A stretch of 64,000 nt of DNA, taken from contig CAKMRJ010005634.1 of the NCBI GenBank assembly GCA_928212115.1, positions 172,923,472 through 172,987,471 on the forward strand. Direction: 5' to 3'. Shown here in pieces: positions 46,654 through 58,315 of this stretch. Under the pieces are notes generated by a model. The model saw only the letters and a program-made list of their open reading frames with translations. It had not been told where the DNA came from and did not search any database. Positions within the stretch are counted from its first letter, which is position 1, and each line of letters opens with the position of its first letter. This DNA is from Lactuca virosa. Taxonomy: Eukaryota > Streptophyta > Magnoliopsida > Asterales > Asteraceae. Made by a program: the position numbers and the translations under genes.

Positions 46654-47343
46654 CTACTCCAAGCGGGTAGCACGCTGCAGACCATGGTATGTGGTTGTGG
46701 AAGCCTTAGCTCGGGCTACTTGACGTTCAGCCTCGATGACGCGCCTTTCCAATGCGGCTTGGCTCCTATGGAACTCCCTTACCTCTGCTCTAGTAGCAGT
46801 GATGTCCTTCTGCAGGGAAAAGGTGTGCTCTATTGTTCGTTCATGCTCCTCGTCCAGACGACGAAGGCGTACCGTAGTTACAGCAACGGTGGCCCCAATG
46901 TCCAAGAGTTGGCGGGCATTCGCTCTTGTTTGCTCGCCTTGGTTGGAAATGCGACGAACCATGACAGGGAGTGCCCTGTCAGCCGAACCCCCGTTGCTGA
47001 GGTTATAAAAGCCCCGTGTCATGCCGTAGGGCGGGTGTTGTCCTTGTTCCCTGCTCCATCGCTTCAAATCCACCGCCCAGCGGGGCGCCGGGCCCTGAAA
47101 GTTCCTTTGGGGATTTGCTGCTCCTCGAGGAGGATTGTAGATCTCTGGTTCTGTGTCAGTGCTCCCACCATCTCCTTCCTCTTCTGAATCCTCGTCTGGG
47201 TCTCCCTCGGGATCTTCTTCGGAATCCTCTTCTGGCTCTTCCTCGGGAATCTCTTCGGGATCTTCCTCTAGGTCCTCCTCGATCCAGCCTCCATTACCCT
47301 AATTAGGGTAGTAGGGATCCCCGGAGATGTAAAATCCTGCCAT
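46654..47343 (-). pseudogene. Extra acidic/coiled-coil ORF upstream of gag (element H)
   Basis: A single frame runs from the ATG at 47341-47343 to the TAG at 46654-46656, about 229 codons. It is interrupted by one TAG at 47299-47301, only 14 codons in. The product begins M-A-G-F-Y-I-S-G-D-P-Y-Y-P and continues with a very acidic Glu/Asp/Pro repeat (about residues 20-50). A middle part follows (R-G-A-A-N-P-Q-R-N-F-Q-G-P), then a C-terminal helical region with heptad-like spacing (R-L-D-E-E-H-E-R-T-I-E-H, A-A-L-E-R-R-V-I-E-A-E-R-Q-V). It lies between PBS and gag, where most gypsy elements have no gene. No known domain was recognised. The long open stretch, together with biased composition, argues that it was once coding. 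Confidence 0.7.
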
Positions 47344-47896
47344 TTCGTCTGGTCGAGAATAGAGGTAAGAGAATTTTATATAAAACTTGGGAGTAAGAAG
47401 GGAAATTTTCGATAAGGATAATTTTTATTCAATTGACGATTTTCTATTTTTAATTGAATACCGAGTTTCGCATGATTATAATAGTTCTTTTAGTTTTTAC
47501 AAAATACTCCTATAGTATTTCAAATTTTGCAAGTTCGATTCTAGTATTTTCTTTGGTATGTTTTTGACTTGTTGCTCACTACGGCCATTCCTCGACATAC
47601 GTTGGTCACATCCAGGATAAATATAGTTGATCAGGCTACATTTATTATCGATTTGATTACATACCCCGAGACCTAGTCGTAGTGTCGCAACTTGCCTTAA
47701 TCCTTGTGTAAAATTTTTGCTATGATACGAGACCGATGCATGCGTGTATTTATACTTTTATAAAAAAAATATATATCATTTTAATTTCACTAAAAGTATC
47801 GCTTATGAAAACGTTTTGTCAGAGGGTTTTGGTCCCTTTGCATTTATAGTTTGTATATCTTATGTGGTTCGATATACTTAGTTCACTATAAACAAT

Positions 47897-47908
47897 GCTC
47901 TGATACCA
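47897..47908 (-). promoter_or_regulatory. Primer-binding site, tRNA-iMet type (element H)
   Basis: On the reverse strand this reads TGGTATCAGAGC, three bases inside the 5' LTR end. Confidence 0.9.
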
Positions 47909-48156
47909 ATCTGTCACACCCCCAAACCAGATTGGCGGAAACATTCGGGGGCGGATGACTTCACGTAGTATCATAACAGTTGAATATTGTAAAGAAAGTA
48001 AACACAACCATCATAAATATAATAAAAAGTTACATTGTTGCATGTAATACATGTTTCAAAAGAATATTACAAAATATGATGATTTAAAATGTTTTGATAA
48101 CAGACGCCTTAGCGTTCCTTCTCCAAAAGCTGATGGTTACCTGTATTACTGATTTC

Positions 48157-49026
48157 CTGAGAAATACAAGTAGTTTTGAAAAAGTGTCAACAATTAAGTT
48201 GGTGAGTTCATAAGCGTTTTTGTACTGAAATTTGTATGTCTTTTAGTAAAAAATAATTGAACGTGTTTTCCAGAAAATCCAGTATTTTCTATGTATATGT
48301 GATAGTTTGAAAAAGTTCCAAAGGCTGAAATGCAATAGTATCTTTCGTGCTAAAATGGTGAAAGTGGATTTTTACACATATAATGTAATTACTGAATGCA
48401 TTTAAGAGTCTCGTAAATCAAACTTATTTTAATACTCTGTGTGAGTTTTATAACCATGCTATTGACCCAGACTGCCTGTAACAACGTTCTTCAGGCGTTG
48501 CAGTGTTATGACGTTTGTCACCCCAGACCTGCCGGTCTAACTATAGCTAACAGTTTAGGTGCGGGATTGTCAATCCCGTATAGATCTATACACAAGTATC
48601 ACGCTCTCCCTCCAAGAGATTATGGTTTATAATACAGGACTTGAAATGCGTACTTGAGAGTACGTTGAAGCTGAATGTCTCACAACACTTAGTATTAATA
48701 GATTTACGAAAAGATAAGTCTATATTTCTTGTAGATGAAAGTATTTCATTTTACAGTGTTTATGTAAAGATGTAATGAATAACTTGTAAACTATACCCAT
48801 TATAGTTTTTCGAAAGCGTGTTCTGTTTGGTGATAAAAACTAGATGTAATACCATCCTTGCATGTAGAGTGAAACGTTGGTATCAATGTTATTTATCATT
48901 TATAAAGTATTTGAATCCATATAAACCGATGCTTATCTTAAAACATAAGATTTCCTCGTATTTCACTTGTATTTCCCCCCCTAAAACACGAAAAAAAAAC
49001 GTAAAAACGTAGGGGTATGAACTCAC
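48157..49026 (-). other. Putative intron inside 5' LTR of H
   Basis: Donor GT at 49025-49026 (CCAGGTGAGT) lies about 210 bp downstream of the TATA box. Acceptor AG is at 48157-48158 (TTGTATTTCTCAG). A run of seven or more G lies about 50 bp after the donor. Removal would shorten the leader by 870 bases. Confidence 0.42.
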
Positions 49027-49262
49027 CTGGAAAGTGTGGTGATTCGAAGAAAACAAGATTTTCTCGGGCGGCACTTCGATCGGAAAGTGGTGAATTTCTC
49101 GGAAATCTCGGAGCTTCGGACCTTCGTCGGGACTTGGGTTCGTAACCGGGGTGTCGGGGTCGTCTCGGGGTGCTAAACGGGGAGTAGAAATGAGAGGGAA
49201 GAGGGAAATGAGCAAAGAAAGTTGGAACCCTCACACCCTTTATATAGGGGCTGTTCTCGGTG

Positions 49263-49433
49263 CGAACGCGGGGCGTTCCTGCTGGGTACGCAGGGCGTTC
49301 CCCTTACGCAGGGCGTTCCCCTAAACACAGTGCGTTCCGAAGCTAGATCACGTCTTTGCTTACGAACCTCGGATGGGATGGCAGTCTGCGAGCACGAACG
49401 CGGCGCGTTCCCTCGGAACGCAGGGCGTTCCCT
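49263..49433 (-). repeat. GAACGC-GGGCGTTC palindromes, 5' LTR of H
   Basis: Copies such as GAACGCGGGGCGTTCC, ACGCAGGGCGTTCC (twice), GAACGCGGCGCGTTCC and GAACGCAGGGCGTTCC lie directly upstream of the TATA box at 49239-49246. Confidence 0.85.
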
Positions 49434-50167
49434 TCGGATAAGCCTTGATATGTGTGCCTAAAACTTCAAAAATGCGTAACTTTCGCATACGAGCTCCGTT
49501 TTTGACGTTCTTTATATCCATGCGTAGGTGAGAATATAATCTACAACTTTCATTTTGACTCCGTCGGCTAATTTTGATTTCATTTTTAATTATATTTTAT
49601 TTAATAGGTCGGGACAGGATAATTCCGTTAAAAATCCATAACTTCTTCATCCGGCGTCCGTTTTCGTCTGTCTTTTTACCGTTGTACTACTATTGTCGAG
49701 ACCTTCAATTCTCGTTTAGGTTGTGTCGGCTAAAAATCGCTCGATCTTTATTTCGAGTTTTTAGCTGTCTAATACTGTTCCGAAACTTAGAAAAATCACA
49801 ACTTCCTCATACAAAGTCAGATTTGGGCGTTCTTTTTATGTGTGCTCACGGTTTAACATAATCTACGACTTTCGTTTAGATACTTAAGGCTAAAAAGTAT
49901 TTTATTGAAATTTCACTTTTTACACTTGGCAGTGTTTTACCGGTTTTGTCATGAATTTTCGATTAGTCATAACTTCTTCGTTATAACTCGGATTTGAGTG
50001 TTCTTTATATTTATGAAAACCTTGACACTATATCTAACGTTTTATGCAACCCAATTGAGATTTTAGAACACTTTATTTTTGACGCTATTTTTATTGATTT
50101 CCAAAATAGATTTAACATTTGACTTTGAATATTACATGGATTTGAAATATCGGGTTGTCACAATGTC

Positions 50168-51040
50168 TCTCCCTCTCTCAGTCGATCTGTGATTGTTCTT
50201 TGATTTTTGATTATTGCTCTCTTGGTGTTCTTGAATTTTGGATTATTGCACTGATTTACGCTCTGCACCACAATCGATTTTTTTAAAGTTGGGCTCAAGT
50301 CGATTCAAAGTTAGCATCTCTTTGATTGGAATTCAATCTATGTTTCTGTTGTGTAATTGTTCTTTAGTTTGTTATAAATTGAATCTTTATCACAGAAAGG
50401 GAAGAATTGTCAAAATAAGGTGATTCTGAATATCTTTGAAGACATCAAGCTAAAATTGATCAGGATTAAGAATGGATAATGAATAGGGATTTAATAATGA
50501 GGTGAGAAAGAAATGGGGAATTCCCATTGAAAAAGATAATGGTTAATCTGATGAATTATCTTTTTATAACTCTTTTTAGTTTATTTTTTTGCTTTGATTT
50601 GGGGGTTAATAGCCTTTTGTTTGTGCGTAAATGTCGATGAAACCCTAATTACATAATGTTTATTTAATTTATTATTGATCGCTTGATTAAATATTCATAT
50701 GTATTGAAGATTTGGACTTTATTGTCTATTGTTCAGTATTGTTCAGTTTATGTAGTTTAGATGAGTAATTTTTCTTGTGTCATAACTATTTTATGACCAC
50801 TAAAATGGTTATGACCATTGGAGATCATTACCCACTTAAATCTAACATAATAAGAACTAATTACTAATAATATGGATTAACTAATATCATGACCATTATG
50901 TTATATGTCCTTAGAGTCAATAGGATTTAAGAACGTACAGAAGGCTCAAATCAACTTATGAATCGATAAATAACAACTAAAATCCATTGCAGTTTAGTAC
51001 TCAACCATATTTGAAAGTTCTAATCTAGTCCAAGTAGTGG
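50168..51040. other. AT-rich flank of H, no gene seen
   Basis: This is the right-hand continuation of the site into which H inserted. No open frame, repeat or RNA gene was recognised. The join CATCTGTCGGTATGTC at the insertion site resembles an exon-GTATGT border. Confidence 0.4.
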
Positions 51041-51673
51041 TAAATTTAGTTATATGTATTTTATTCAGTTTTCCATCTCCATTTTATTGGTTTGATTCTT
51101 GAGTTTACATAGATTAAAATTAATTTCCTCCTTTTTGGCTTGTTGTCCTTAATTTAACTAGTAATCAGATTTTCTATTATTAATACACTCCATTCCCTAG
51201 AGATCGACACCTGTTCTTACCATAGCTACATGGTTACCAATTAGGTCCACTGTCTAGTTGTGTAACATTACCCTAGTTGAAGTAAACTTGGTTTTCTAAA
51301 TTTAGAACGATATTCACACATCAATTTTTGGATTCTACCAGGGATTGGTTCACAAAACATCAAGTTTTGGCGTCGATGCCGAATAATAGTTTCATTTAGT
51401 TTGGATTAATTGGTTATTGGTTTAATTAAAGATTTGTTTAATTTGGCATGCTTTTTATTTTTAGTGTGTTTAAATTTTTGTTTTTGTTTTTGTTCTTTTT
51501 AAAATGATGTGTTCTTGGCAGTTATTCATTCTTGCACATTTTAAGCCTTATAATCACATAAGTGTGGGGTTACGTTTCATAAATATCATGCTTAGAGATA
51601 ATACTGATAGAAGAAGGAGAGGACATAAACAAATAAGCAAGCACATGTTTGGCCAACATGAGTTGAATCAACC

Positions 51674-51913
51674 TTACTTGATGAAGAAAATATTATGGTC
51701 GATATAAGCAATGCATATATGGTCCGTACACGACGTGTTTACCTTTACATCACGAAGATAAATCCAAAACGTCATAATACGTGATGCATGCACCACTCTT
51801 TTGCGACAAGCATTTTCCATATTCATAACTTTTGTGTTTTCAAGATTTATACAAAGCACTACCTGAACTGATCCATGCACTAGGTTTTCTGAATGAAGAA
51901 AAACGTTCAACAC
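51674..51913 (-). pseudogene. Conserved short reading frame of unknown nature, unit 1
   Basis: This reverse-strand frame is also open in units 2 (53536-53757) and 3 (55337-55651). The shared core is L-N-V/I-F-P/L-H and L-V-H-G-S-V-Q, followed by N-L/H-E-N-T-K-V. No family was recognised. Conservation of an open frame in three diverged copies hints at past coding, but the frames are short and may be chance. Confidence 0.35.
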
Positions 51914-52734
51914 TTTAACATTTTCATAATCATCAATAAAGTTATTTCAATGTCTACCCACCAAATTCAGAATTGGACCACACAACTCATATCCAGGGGA
52001 GTCCGTGGAGACAATATGTGGTCTTTGAGACCCAGTTTCAGTCCTTTTGGGATGTTTCGTCTATTACACCACACACATATGGACTCAGATCCGATGATTT
52101 ACTCCGCTAAAAGGGTTTCATCGAAAAGCATGAGCTCGACATTATTTAATAAGTTTATTTATATTTTAGTTATAAGTGGTTAAAATAATAGTGCAAAAAA
52201 GTGAGTTTTTCGAAAAATATTTTTTTTAAAACAAGTCATAAAAATAGTCAAATAAAGTCAATAAAAGAATGTGGAAAAGAAGAATGGAGAAATAAAGAGA
52301 GAACAAGGTAAAAGCCAAAATTTTAAAAAATGTCAAAGTTATGAAAAATAAAAGTTAAGAGTCAACTTTTATATTCTATATTATTTGATTCTTTTATTGG
52401 AATCCGGAAAGCTTGAAATATTGCTAAACATAAATTAAGGTTAAGGTGTTTTTGAAGGGTATATTTTATTGGATGCAAAAATGAGTATCATTCAAACTGA
52501 GTGGAGACAATATATGATGAATGTGTGTATTTTAGGCTTTGAAGATTAATAGGATTAGACACACAGATGCCAATGACGATAATTATCACCGGTGGCCTTG
52601 AATAGAGTTATTTTGTATAATATTTGTAAATAATGTTTTAATGTAGTACTGTTGGAGTTGATTGTTAATTTCAGTGTGGGTTTATTCTAGTTTTCTTGAC
52701 GACAAACAAAGTATAAGTGTGATGTAGTTTAACA

Positions 52735-52736
<2 letters not shown>

Positions 52737-52801
<65 letters not shown>
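52737..52801. repeat. TA microsatellite, unit 1
   Basis: An uninterrupted run of about 32 TA units lies at the end of unit 1. Confidence 0.97.
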
Positions 52802-52803
<2 letters not shown>

Positions 52804-53535
52804 TTAAACATGTCAACAAATCACAACAGATCTAGAAATTTCAACGAGATTGAAACTGCCAAACAATATTGGTTTGATTCTTGAGTTTAGTTAGAGGTAT
52901 ATTTAGTTATATTTATTTCAATCGGGTTTCCATCTCTGTTTGTATTGGTTTGGTTCTTGAGTTCACTTAGATTAAAAATAATTTCCCTGTTTTTGGTTTG
53001 TTGTATTTAATTTAACCATAATAAGATTTTATTATATTAATACACTTCATTCTCTAGAGTTCAACACCTATGCTTACCAAAGCTATACTGTTACCAATCA
53101 GGTCCACTACCTAGTTGTGTAACATTACCCTAGTTGAAGAAAACTCGGTCTTTTAAATTTAAAACAATATTCACACATCAAGTTTTAGATTCAACTAGGG
53201 GTTGGTTCACAAAGCATCAAGTTTTGGCGTCGATGCCGAGGAATAGTTTCATTTAGTTTGGATTAATCGGTTATTGGTTTAATTAAAGATTTGTTCAATT
53301 GGCTTGTTTTTTTATTTTTGGTATGTTTAATTTTTTGTTATCTTAAAATGATGTGCTCTTGGTAGTTAGTCATTCTGGCAGATTTTGATTCTTTTAAGTA
53401 CATAAATGTGGGCTTACGTTCATAAAGAGCAGGATTAGAGCTAATAGTGAGAGAAGCAGGAGATGGTATAAATAGATAAGCAATCGCACGTTTGGCCAAC
53501 GTGAGTTAAAACCAACTTACTTGACGAAGAAAACA

Positions 53536-53757
53536 TTATCTTCGATATAAGAAATGCTTATATGGTCCGTATACTTTGTGTTTACCTCTACATGACGAAG
53601 ATAAATCCAAACTGTCATAATACGTTATACATGCACCACTCTTGTGCGACACACATTTTTCCATGTTCAGAACTTTTGTGTTTTCATGATTTATACGAGG
53701 CACTACTTGAACTGATCCATGCACAAGGTTTTCTGCATGAGGAAAAATGTTCAACAC
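53536..53757 (-). pseudogene. Conserved short reading frame, unit 2
   Basis: It is homologous to the frames at 51674-51913 and 55337-55651, with core words N-I-F-P-H-A-E-N-L-V-H-G and H-K-S-G-A-C-I-T-Y-Y-D. The strand is opposite to the primer-site-like motif of the same unit. Confidence 0.35.
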
Positions 53758-54458
53758 TTCAACATTTTTATAATCATCAATAAAGTTATTTCAATGTCAA
53801 CCCACCAAATTCAAAATTGGACCACGCAACTCATATCCACATATCCAGGGGAGACCGTGGAGACAGTATGTGGTCTTTCAGACCCAATTTCAGTCTTTTT
53901 GGATGTTTCGCCTATTACACAAGACATATATGGACTCATATGAGATTGATGATTTACTCCGCTAAAAGGGTTTCATCGAAAAGCATGAGCTCCACATTAT
54001 TTAGTAAGTTTATTTATATTTTAGATATAAGTGGTTAAAATAATAGTGGAAAAAATTGAGTTGATTGAAAAAGAAAAAAAAAGTCAAAAGAAGTAAAAAA
54101 AAAGTGAATAAAAAATGTGGAAAGAAAATAGGAGAAAGTAAGAGAAAATAAGGTAAAAGCCAAAAGTTTATAAAATGTCAAAGTTATGAAAAATAAAAGG
54201 TTAAGAGCCAACGTATTTTTATATTCTATGTAATTTTTTTCTTTTATTGGGATCTGAAAAGCTTGAAATTTTGCTAAACATACATTAAGGTTAAGGTGTT
54301 TTTGAAGGGTATATTTTAATGGATGCAGAAATGAGTATCATTCAAATTGAGTGTAGAAAATATATGATGAATGTGTGTATTTTAGGCTTTGAAGATTAAT
54401 AGGATTAGACCCAGAGATGCAAATGATTATAAATATCACTAGTGGCCTTGAATTGAGT

Positions 54459-54461
<3 letters not shown>

Positions 54462-54525
<64 letters not shown>
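54462..54525. repeat. TA microsatellite, unit 2
   Basis: An uninterrupted run of about 31 TA units at the position equivalent to the one in unit 1. Confidence 0.97.
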
Positions 54526-54529
<4 letters not shown>

Positions 54530-55336
54530 GGGATTAAACATGTCAACAAATCTCAACATATCTAGAAATTTCAAAGAGATTGAAATTGCCTTAGAATATT
54601 GGTTTGATTCTTGAGTTTAGTTAGAGTACATTTACTTATATTTGTTTTAATCAGTTTTCCATCTCTCTTTGTATTGGTTTGATTCTTGAGTTTACTTAGA
54701 TTAAAATTAATTTCCCCATTTTTTGGTTTGTTGTCTTTAATTTAACTAGTAATAAGATTTTTTAATATTAATACACTTCATTCCCTAGAGTTCGACACAT
54801 GTTCTTACCAAAGTTAAATTGTTACCAATCAGGTCGATTGCCTAGTTGTGTAACATTACGCTAGTTGAATTAAACCCGATTTTCTAAATTTAAAACAATA
54901 TCCACACATCAAGTTTTGGATTCGACTAGGGGTTGGTTCACAAAACATCAAGTTTTGGCGTAGATGTCGAGGAATGCTTTCATTTAGTTTGGATTAATTG
55001 GTTATTGGTTTAGTTGAAGATTTGTTCAATTTTGCTGGTTTTTTATTTTTGGCATGTTTAGATTTTTGTTTTTGTTTTTGTTATTTTAAAACGATGTGCT
55101 CTTGGTAGTTAGTCATTCTTGTAGATTTTGAGCTTTGTAATTACATAAGTGTGGTGTTACGTTTGATAAAGAGCAGGATTAGAGCTATTACTGATAGAAG
55201 CAGGAGTGGGTATAAACAGATAAGCAAGCGCACGTTTGGCCAACGCGAGTTGAATCCAACTTACTTGTCGAAGAAAACATTATCGTCGATATAAGCAATG
55301 CTTATATGGTCCGTACACGCCTTGTTTACCTTTACA

Positions 55337-55651
55337 TCACGAAGATAAATGCATACCATCATAATACGTGATGCATGCACCACTCTTGTGCGACACATAT
55401 TTTTCGATGTTCAGAACTTTTGTGTTTTCAAGATTTATACGAAGCACTGCCTGAACTGATCCATGCACTAGGTATCTAGCATGAGGAAAAACGTTCAACA
55501 CTTCAACATTTTCATAGTCATCGATAAAGCTATTTCGAAGTATACCCACCAAATTCAGAACTGGACCACGCAACTTATATATAGGGGAGACCGTGGAGAC
55601 AATATGTGGTCTTTCAGACCATATTTCAGTCCTTTTCGAATGTTTCTTCAA
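55337..55651 (-). pseudogene. Conserved short reading frame, unit 3
   Basis: The longest of the three frames, 104 codons. It adds an upstream stretch (W-S-E-R-P-H-I-V-S-T-V-S-P) and S-F-I-D-D-Y-E-N-V-E before the shared core. No domain was recognised. Confidence 0.35.
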
Positions 55652-56471
55652 TTACACAAGACAAATATGGACTCAGATGAGATTGATGGTTTACTTCGCT
55701 AAAAGGGTTACATCGAAAAGCATGAGCTCAACATTACTTAATAATTTTATTTATATTTTAGTTATAAGTGGTTAAAATAATAGTGCAAAAAAGTGAGTTG
55801 TTTGAAAAAGAAAAAAAAGTCAAAAAAAGAAATGGTCAAATAAAGTCAATAAAACAATGTGGAAAAGAAAAATGGAGAAAAAAGAGAAAATAAGGTAAAA
55901 GCCGAATGTTTAAGAAATGTCAATGTTATGAAAAATAAAAGTTAAGGGTCAACGTATTTTTATATTCTATGTTATTTTGTATTCTTTTATTGGAATCTGG
56001 AATGGTTGAAATTTTGCCAGGCATATATTAAGGTTAAGGTATATTTGAAGGGTATATTTTAATGGATGCAAAAATGAGTATCATTCAAATTGAGTGAAGA
56101 AAATTTATGATAAATGTGTGTATTTAAGGCTTTGAAGATTTATAGGATTAGACATAGAGATGCAAATGATAATAAGTATCATTGGCGGCCTTGAATTGCG
56201 TTAATTTGTATAACATTTGTTAATAATGTTTTAATATAGTAATGTAGGAGTTGATTTTTGATTTGGGTGTGGGTTTACTGTGACAACCCGAAATTTCTAT
56301 CTTGTACAGTCTTTCAAATTCAATCACTGTCAGACTCGTTTCTGCTATCTTTTAGCATTGTTCAGGGTCTGTTTAAGTGTTCTATGTTTAATACATTCAA
56401 GGTTTGGGTTTAGGGATGAGTTAACTTAAGTTCATCGTATTGTATTCGGGCCAAACACTCCATTTAGAGGA

Positions 56472-56556
56472 GTGTACGGTCGTACACATGTGCACGACTG
56501 TACAGAGGATTGTACAACCGTACAAATGGGTGTACGGCCGTACACCTAAGGGTGGT
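56472..56556 (+). repeat. GTGTACGGCCGTACAC palindromes in LTR J
   Basis: Copies include GTGTACGGTCGTACAC, TGTACAACCGTACA and GTGTACGGCCGTACAC, directly upstream of the TA run. Further copies are at 57011-57048 and 57152-57232. Confidence 0.85.
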
Positions 56557-56569
56557 CGTGAACCCAAAC

Positions 56570-56570
<1 letters not shown>

Positions 56571-56664
<94 letters not shown>
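56571..56664. repeat. TA microsatellite in LTR J
   Basis: About 47 TA units lie at the place where a TATA box is expected. Open frames with alternating Tyr/Ile across it are artefacts. Confidence 0.97.
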
Positions 56665-56667
<3 letters not shown>

Positions 56668-57708
56668 CTTCATTTCTTCACACTGTTTCACACTTTCACC
56701 TCAAGAATTCGAATTCTCTCTCAACTACCATCTAGTTCTACACCTTAACCTTCAAAGATGTAAGTATTCCTTTCATTGAATTGTTGATACATGGATTTAT
56801 CTTGTATAGATCCATGTTTTCATCCATGAATTTCATCTTTGGTTAGATCTTCATCTTTCACCAAGAACACCAAGAACACACACTTGTTCTTGAGCCTTAA
56901 ACTCCTTAGAAGACCCTCAAAAGTGTGAGTATTCCTTCTATCATCTAGTTAGACATGTTAAACACTTGATTCAAAGCCTTAAAACATCATCTAACTCAAG
57001 ATCATCAAGGGTGTACGGCCGTACACACCTGGTGTGGCCGTACACACCTCAAAACCTTCCAAAATGATAGTTTAGTCCATCCTCTTGTTGTCCAATTGTC
57101 ACACTAGTCTTCCAAAGGATCAATCACCCTCTATTTGCATGTTTTCCCATGAGTGTACGACCGTACACTCCATGTCCGTACACATCATGGCCGTACACAT
57201 CAAGGGCCATACACATTGGCCGTACACACCTTTGTGTGGCCTTAAACCCCTTAAGAGCAATCACATGTGATTGATACACTTCAATCTAAGTGATTCCTTG
57301 TCCCTAAGGTAGTTTCTTTGCATAATTAGTTGTATATACACTAATTATATCCATATACGTATCATTATATGCTTAATAGGGTCCATTGTGTTCAAGACTT
57401 CGCTTGACACTTAGCATCCTACATCGATCTTACATCCGAATCACTCACTGCAGGTGAGTTCATACCCCCGTATTTTCATAGTTTTTACTGTTTTAAGGGG
57501 GGGGGGGGGGGAACAAGTCTAACACATAGATTTTGTGTTATAAACAAATGGTTTCAAATATCTTTTCAAAATGGATTTCAATTATTATCAAATCAAATGG
57601 TTTTAAATGATTGTATCAAAATGACATCAAGTCACCAAAATGAGTTTCAAAATATTAAACTTCTTTTAAATGTTTTATAAACTTATATTTTCCTCCAAAA
57701 ATCATATT

Positions 57709-57712
<4 letters not shown>

Positions 57713-57789
<77 letters not shown>
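57713..57789. repeat. TA microsatellite in LTR J, second
   Basis: About 38 TA units within the putative LTR intron. Confidence 0.97.
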
Positions 57790-57795
<6 letters not shown>

Positions 57796-58195
57796 GATTT
57801 AAAAGGCTTAGGACTGATAACCCACTTTGGTTGCTTTTCCTTGTTTGGATGTGAGATTATAAGCATCAGTTATCTGTCCGAGTGTCATTTAAATTTTACT
57901 TATATATATTTGTATATGTTTACAAATATAAAAGTTAGTTCAAAAAGTTTCAACAACCCTTTGTAACATGTTGAGCAAGGGGCTGCATTCATGAATAATC
58001 AGTATCAGTTCAGAAAGTACATATAAATTATAATAGGTATAATTTATGATTCACAGAACATTAATTCACGATTCAAGTGTACTAAAGTACATTGTTTTAA
58101 AAGAACAAAGGTTTGTTTCAAAACTAATCAAGAGTATACATCTTTCAAAATACATGTTAAGCATACCAATTCAAGAACATACAGGCAGTCATTTA

Positions 58196-58315
58196 TTTCA
58201 GAACGATTGGGTTTTTCTTAACTATTATACATGTAACGTTTTATGCTTTTATGAGTTTCAGAACGATTGGGTTTTTCTTAACTATTATACATGTAACGTT
58301 TTATGCTTTTATGAG
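58196..58315 (+). repeat. Exact 60-bp tandem duplication in LTR J
   Basis: Two identical 60-bp copies beginning TTTCAGAACGATTGGG are joined head to tail, indicating a recent local duplication. Confidence 0.95.

Larger units (their letters stand above)
39460..50162 (-). mobile_element. Near-complete Del/Tekay Ty3/gypsy element H (10.7 kb)
   Basis: Long, closely matching LTRs (39460-41654 and 47912-50162) bracket PBS, an extra leader ORF, gag-pol and PPT, all on the reverse strand. Perfect 5-bp target duplications ATGTC flank it (39455-39459 and 50163-50167). Pol order is PR-RT-RNase H-IN with a C-terminal chromodomain-like segment, and the LTRs exceed 2 kb; both fit the Del/Tekay chromovirus lineage. 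Few LTR differences are visible by eye apart from one indel of about 55 bp, so it is probably one of the younger insertions here. Confidence 0.95.
47912..50162 (-). repeat. 5' LTR of element H (2251 bp)
   Basis: It has the same ends as the 3' LTR. A TATATAAA box is at 49239-49246 on the reverse strand, with the palindrome cluster at 49263-49433 immediately upstream. It keeps the block near 49717-49773 that the other LTR lost. That block resembles part of the LTR of element F (near 25690), so the 3' LTR shows the derived deletion. Confidence 0.95.
51041..56278 (+). repeat. Three tandem units of about 1.8 kb (I)
   Basis: Units begin near 51041, 52898 and 54628 and run in the same order. Shared blocks: CATCTC...TTGGTTTGATTCTTGAG, ACATCAAGTTTTGGCGTCGATG, a GGTCCGTACAC block, GGTTTCATCGAAAAGCATGAG, and a TA microsatellite near the end (52737-52801, 54462-54525, 59205-59290). 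The third unit is split by solo LTR J and its tail is at 59156-59297. TTTTGGCGTCGATGCCGA (51365, 53221 and 54954) resembles the primer site of Athila/Tat-type gypsy elements, so each unit may be an LTR plus short internal region of a non-coding element. Confidence 0.8.

Noticed and set aside
46684..47306. Forward-strand open frames over the H leader
   Set aside because: They overlap the acidic reverse-strand frame and reflect its biased composition; no start context or conserved motif supports them.
56440..56779. Proteins with alternating Tyr/Ile on both strands
   Set aside because: They are translations of the TA microsatellite at 56571-56664.
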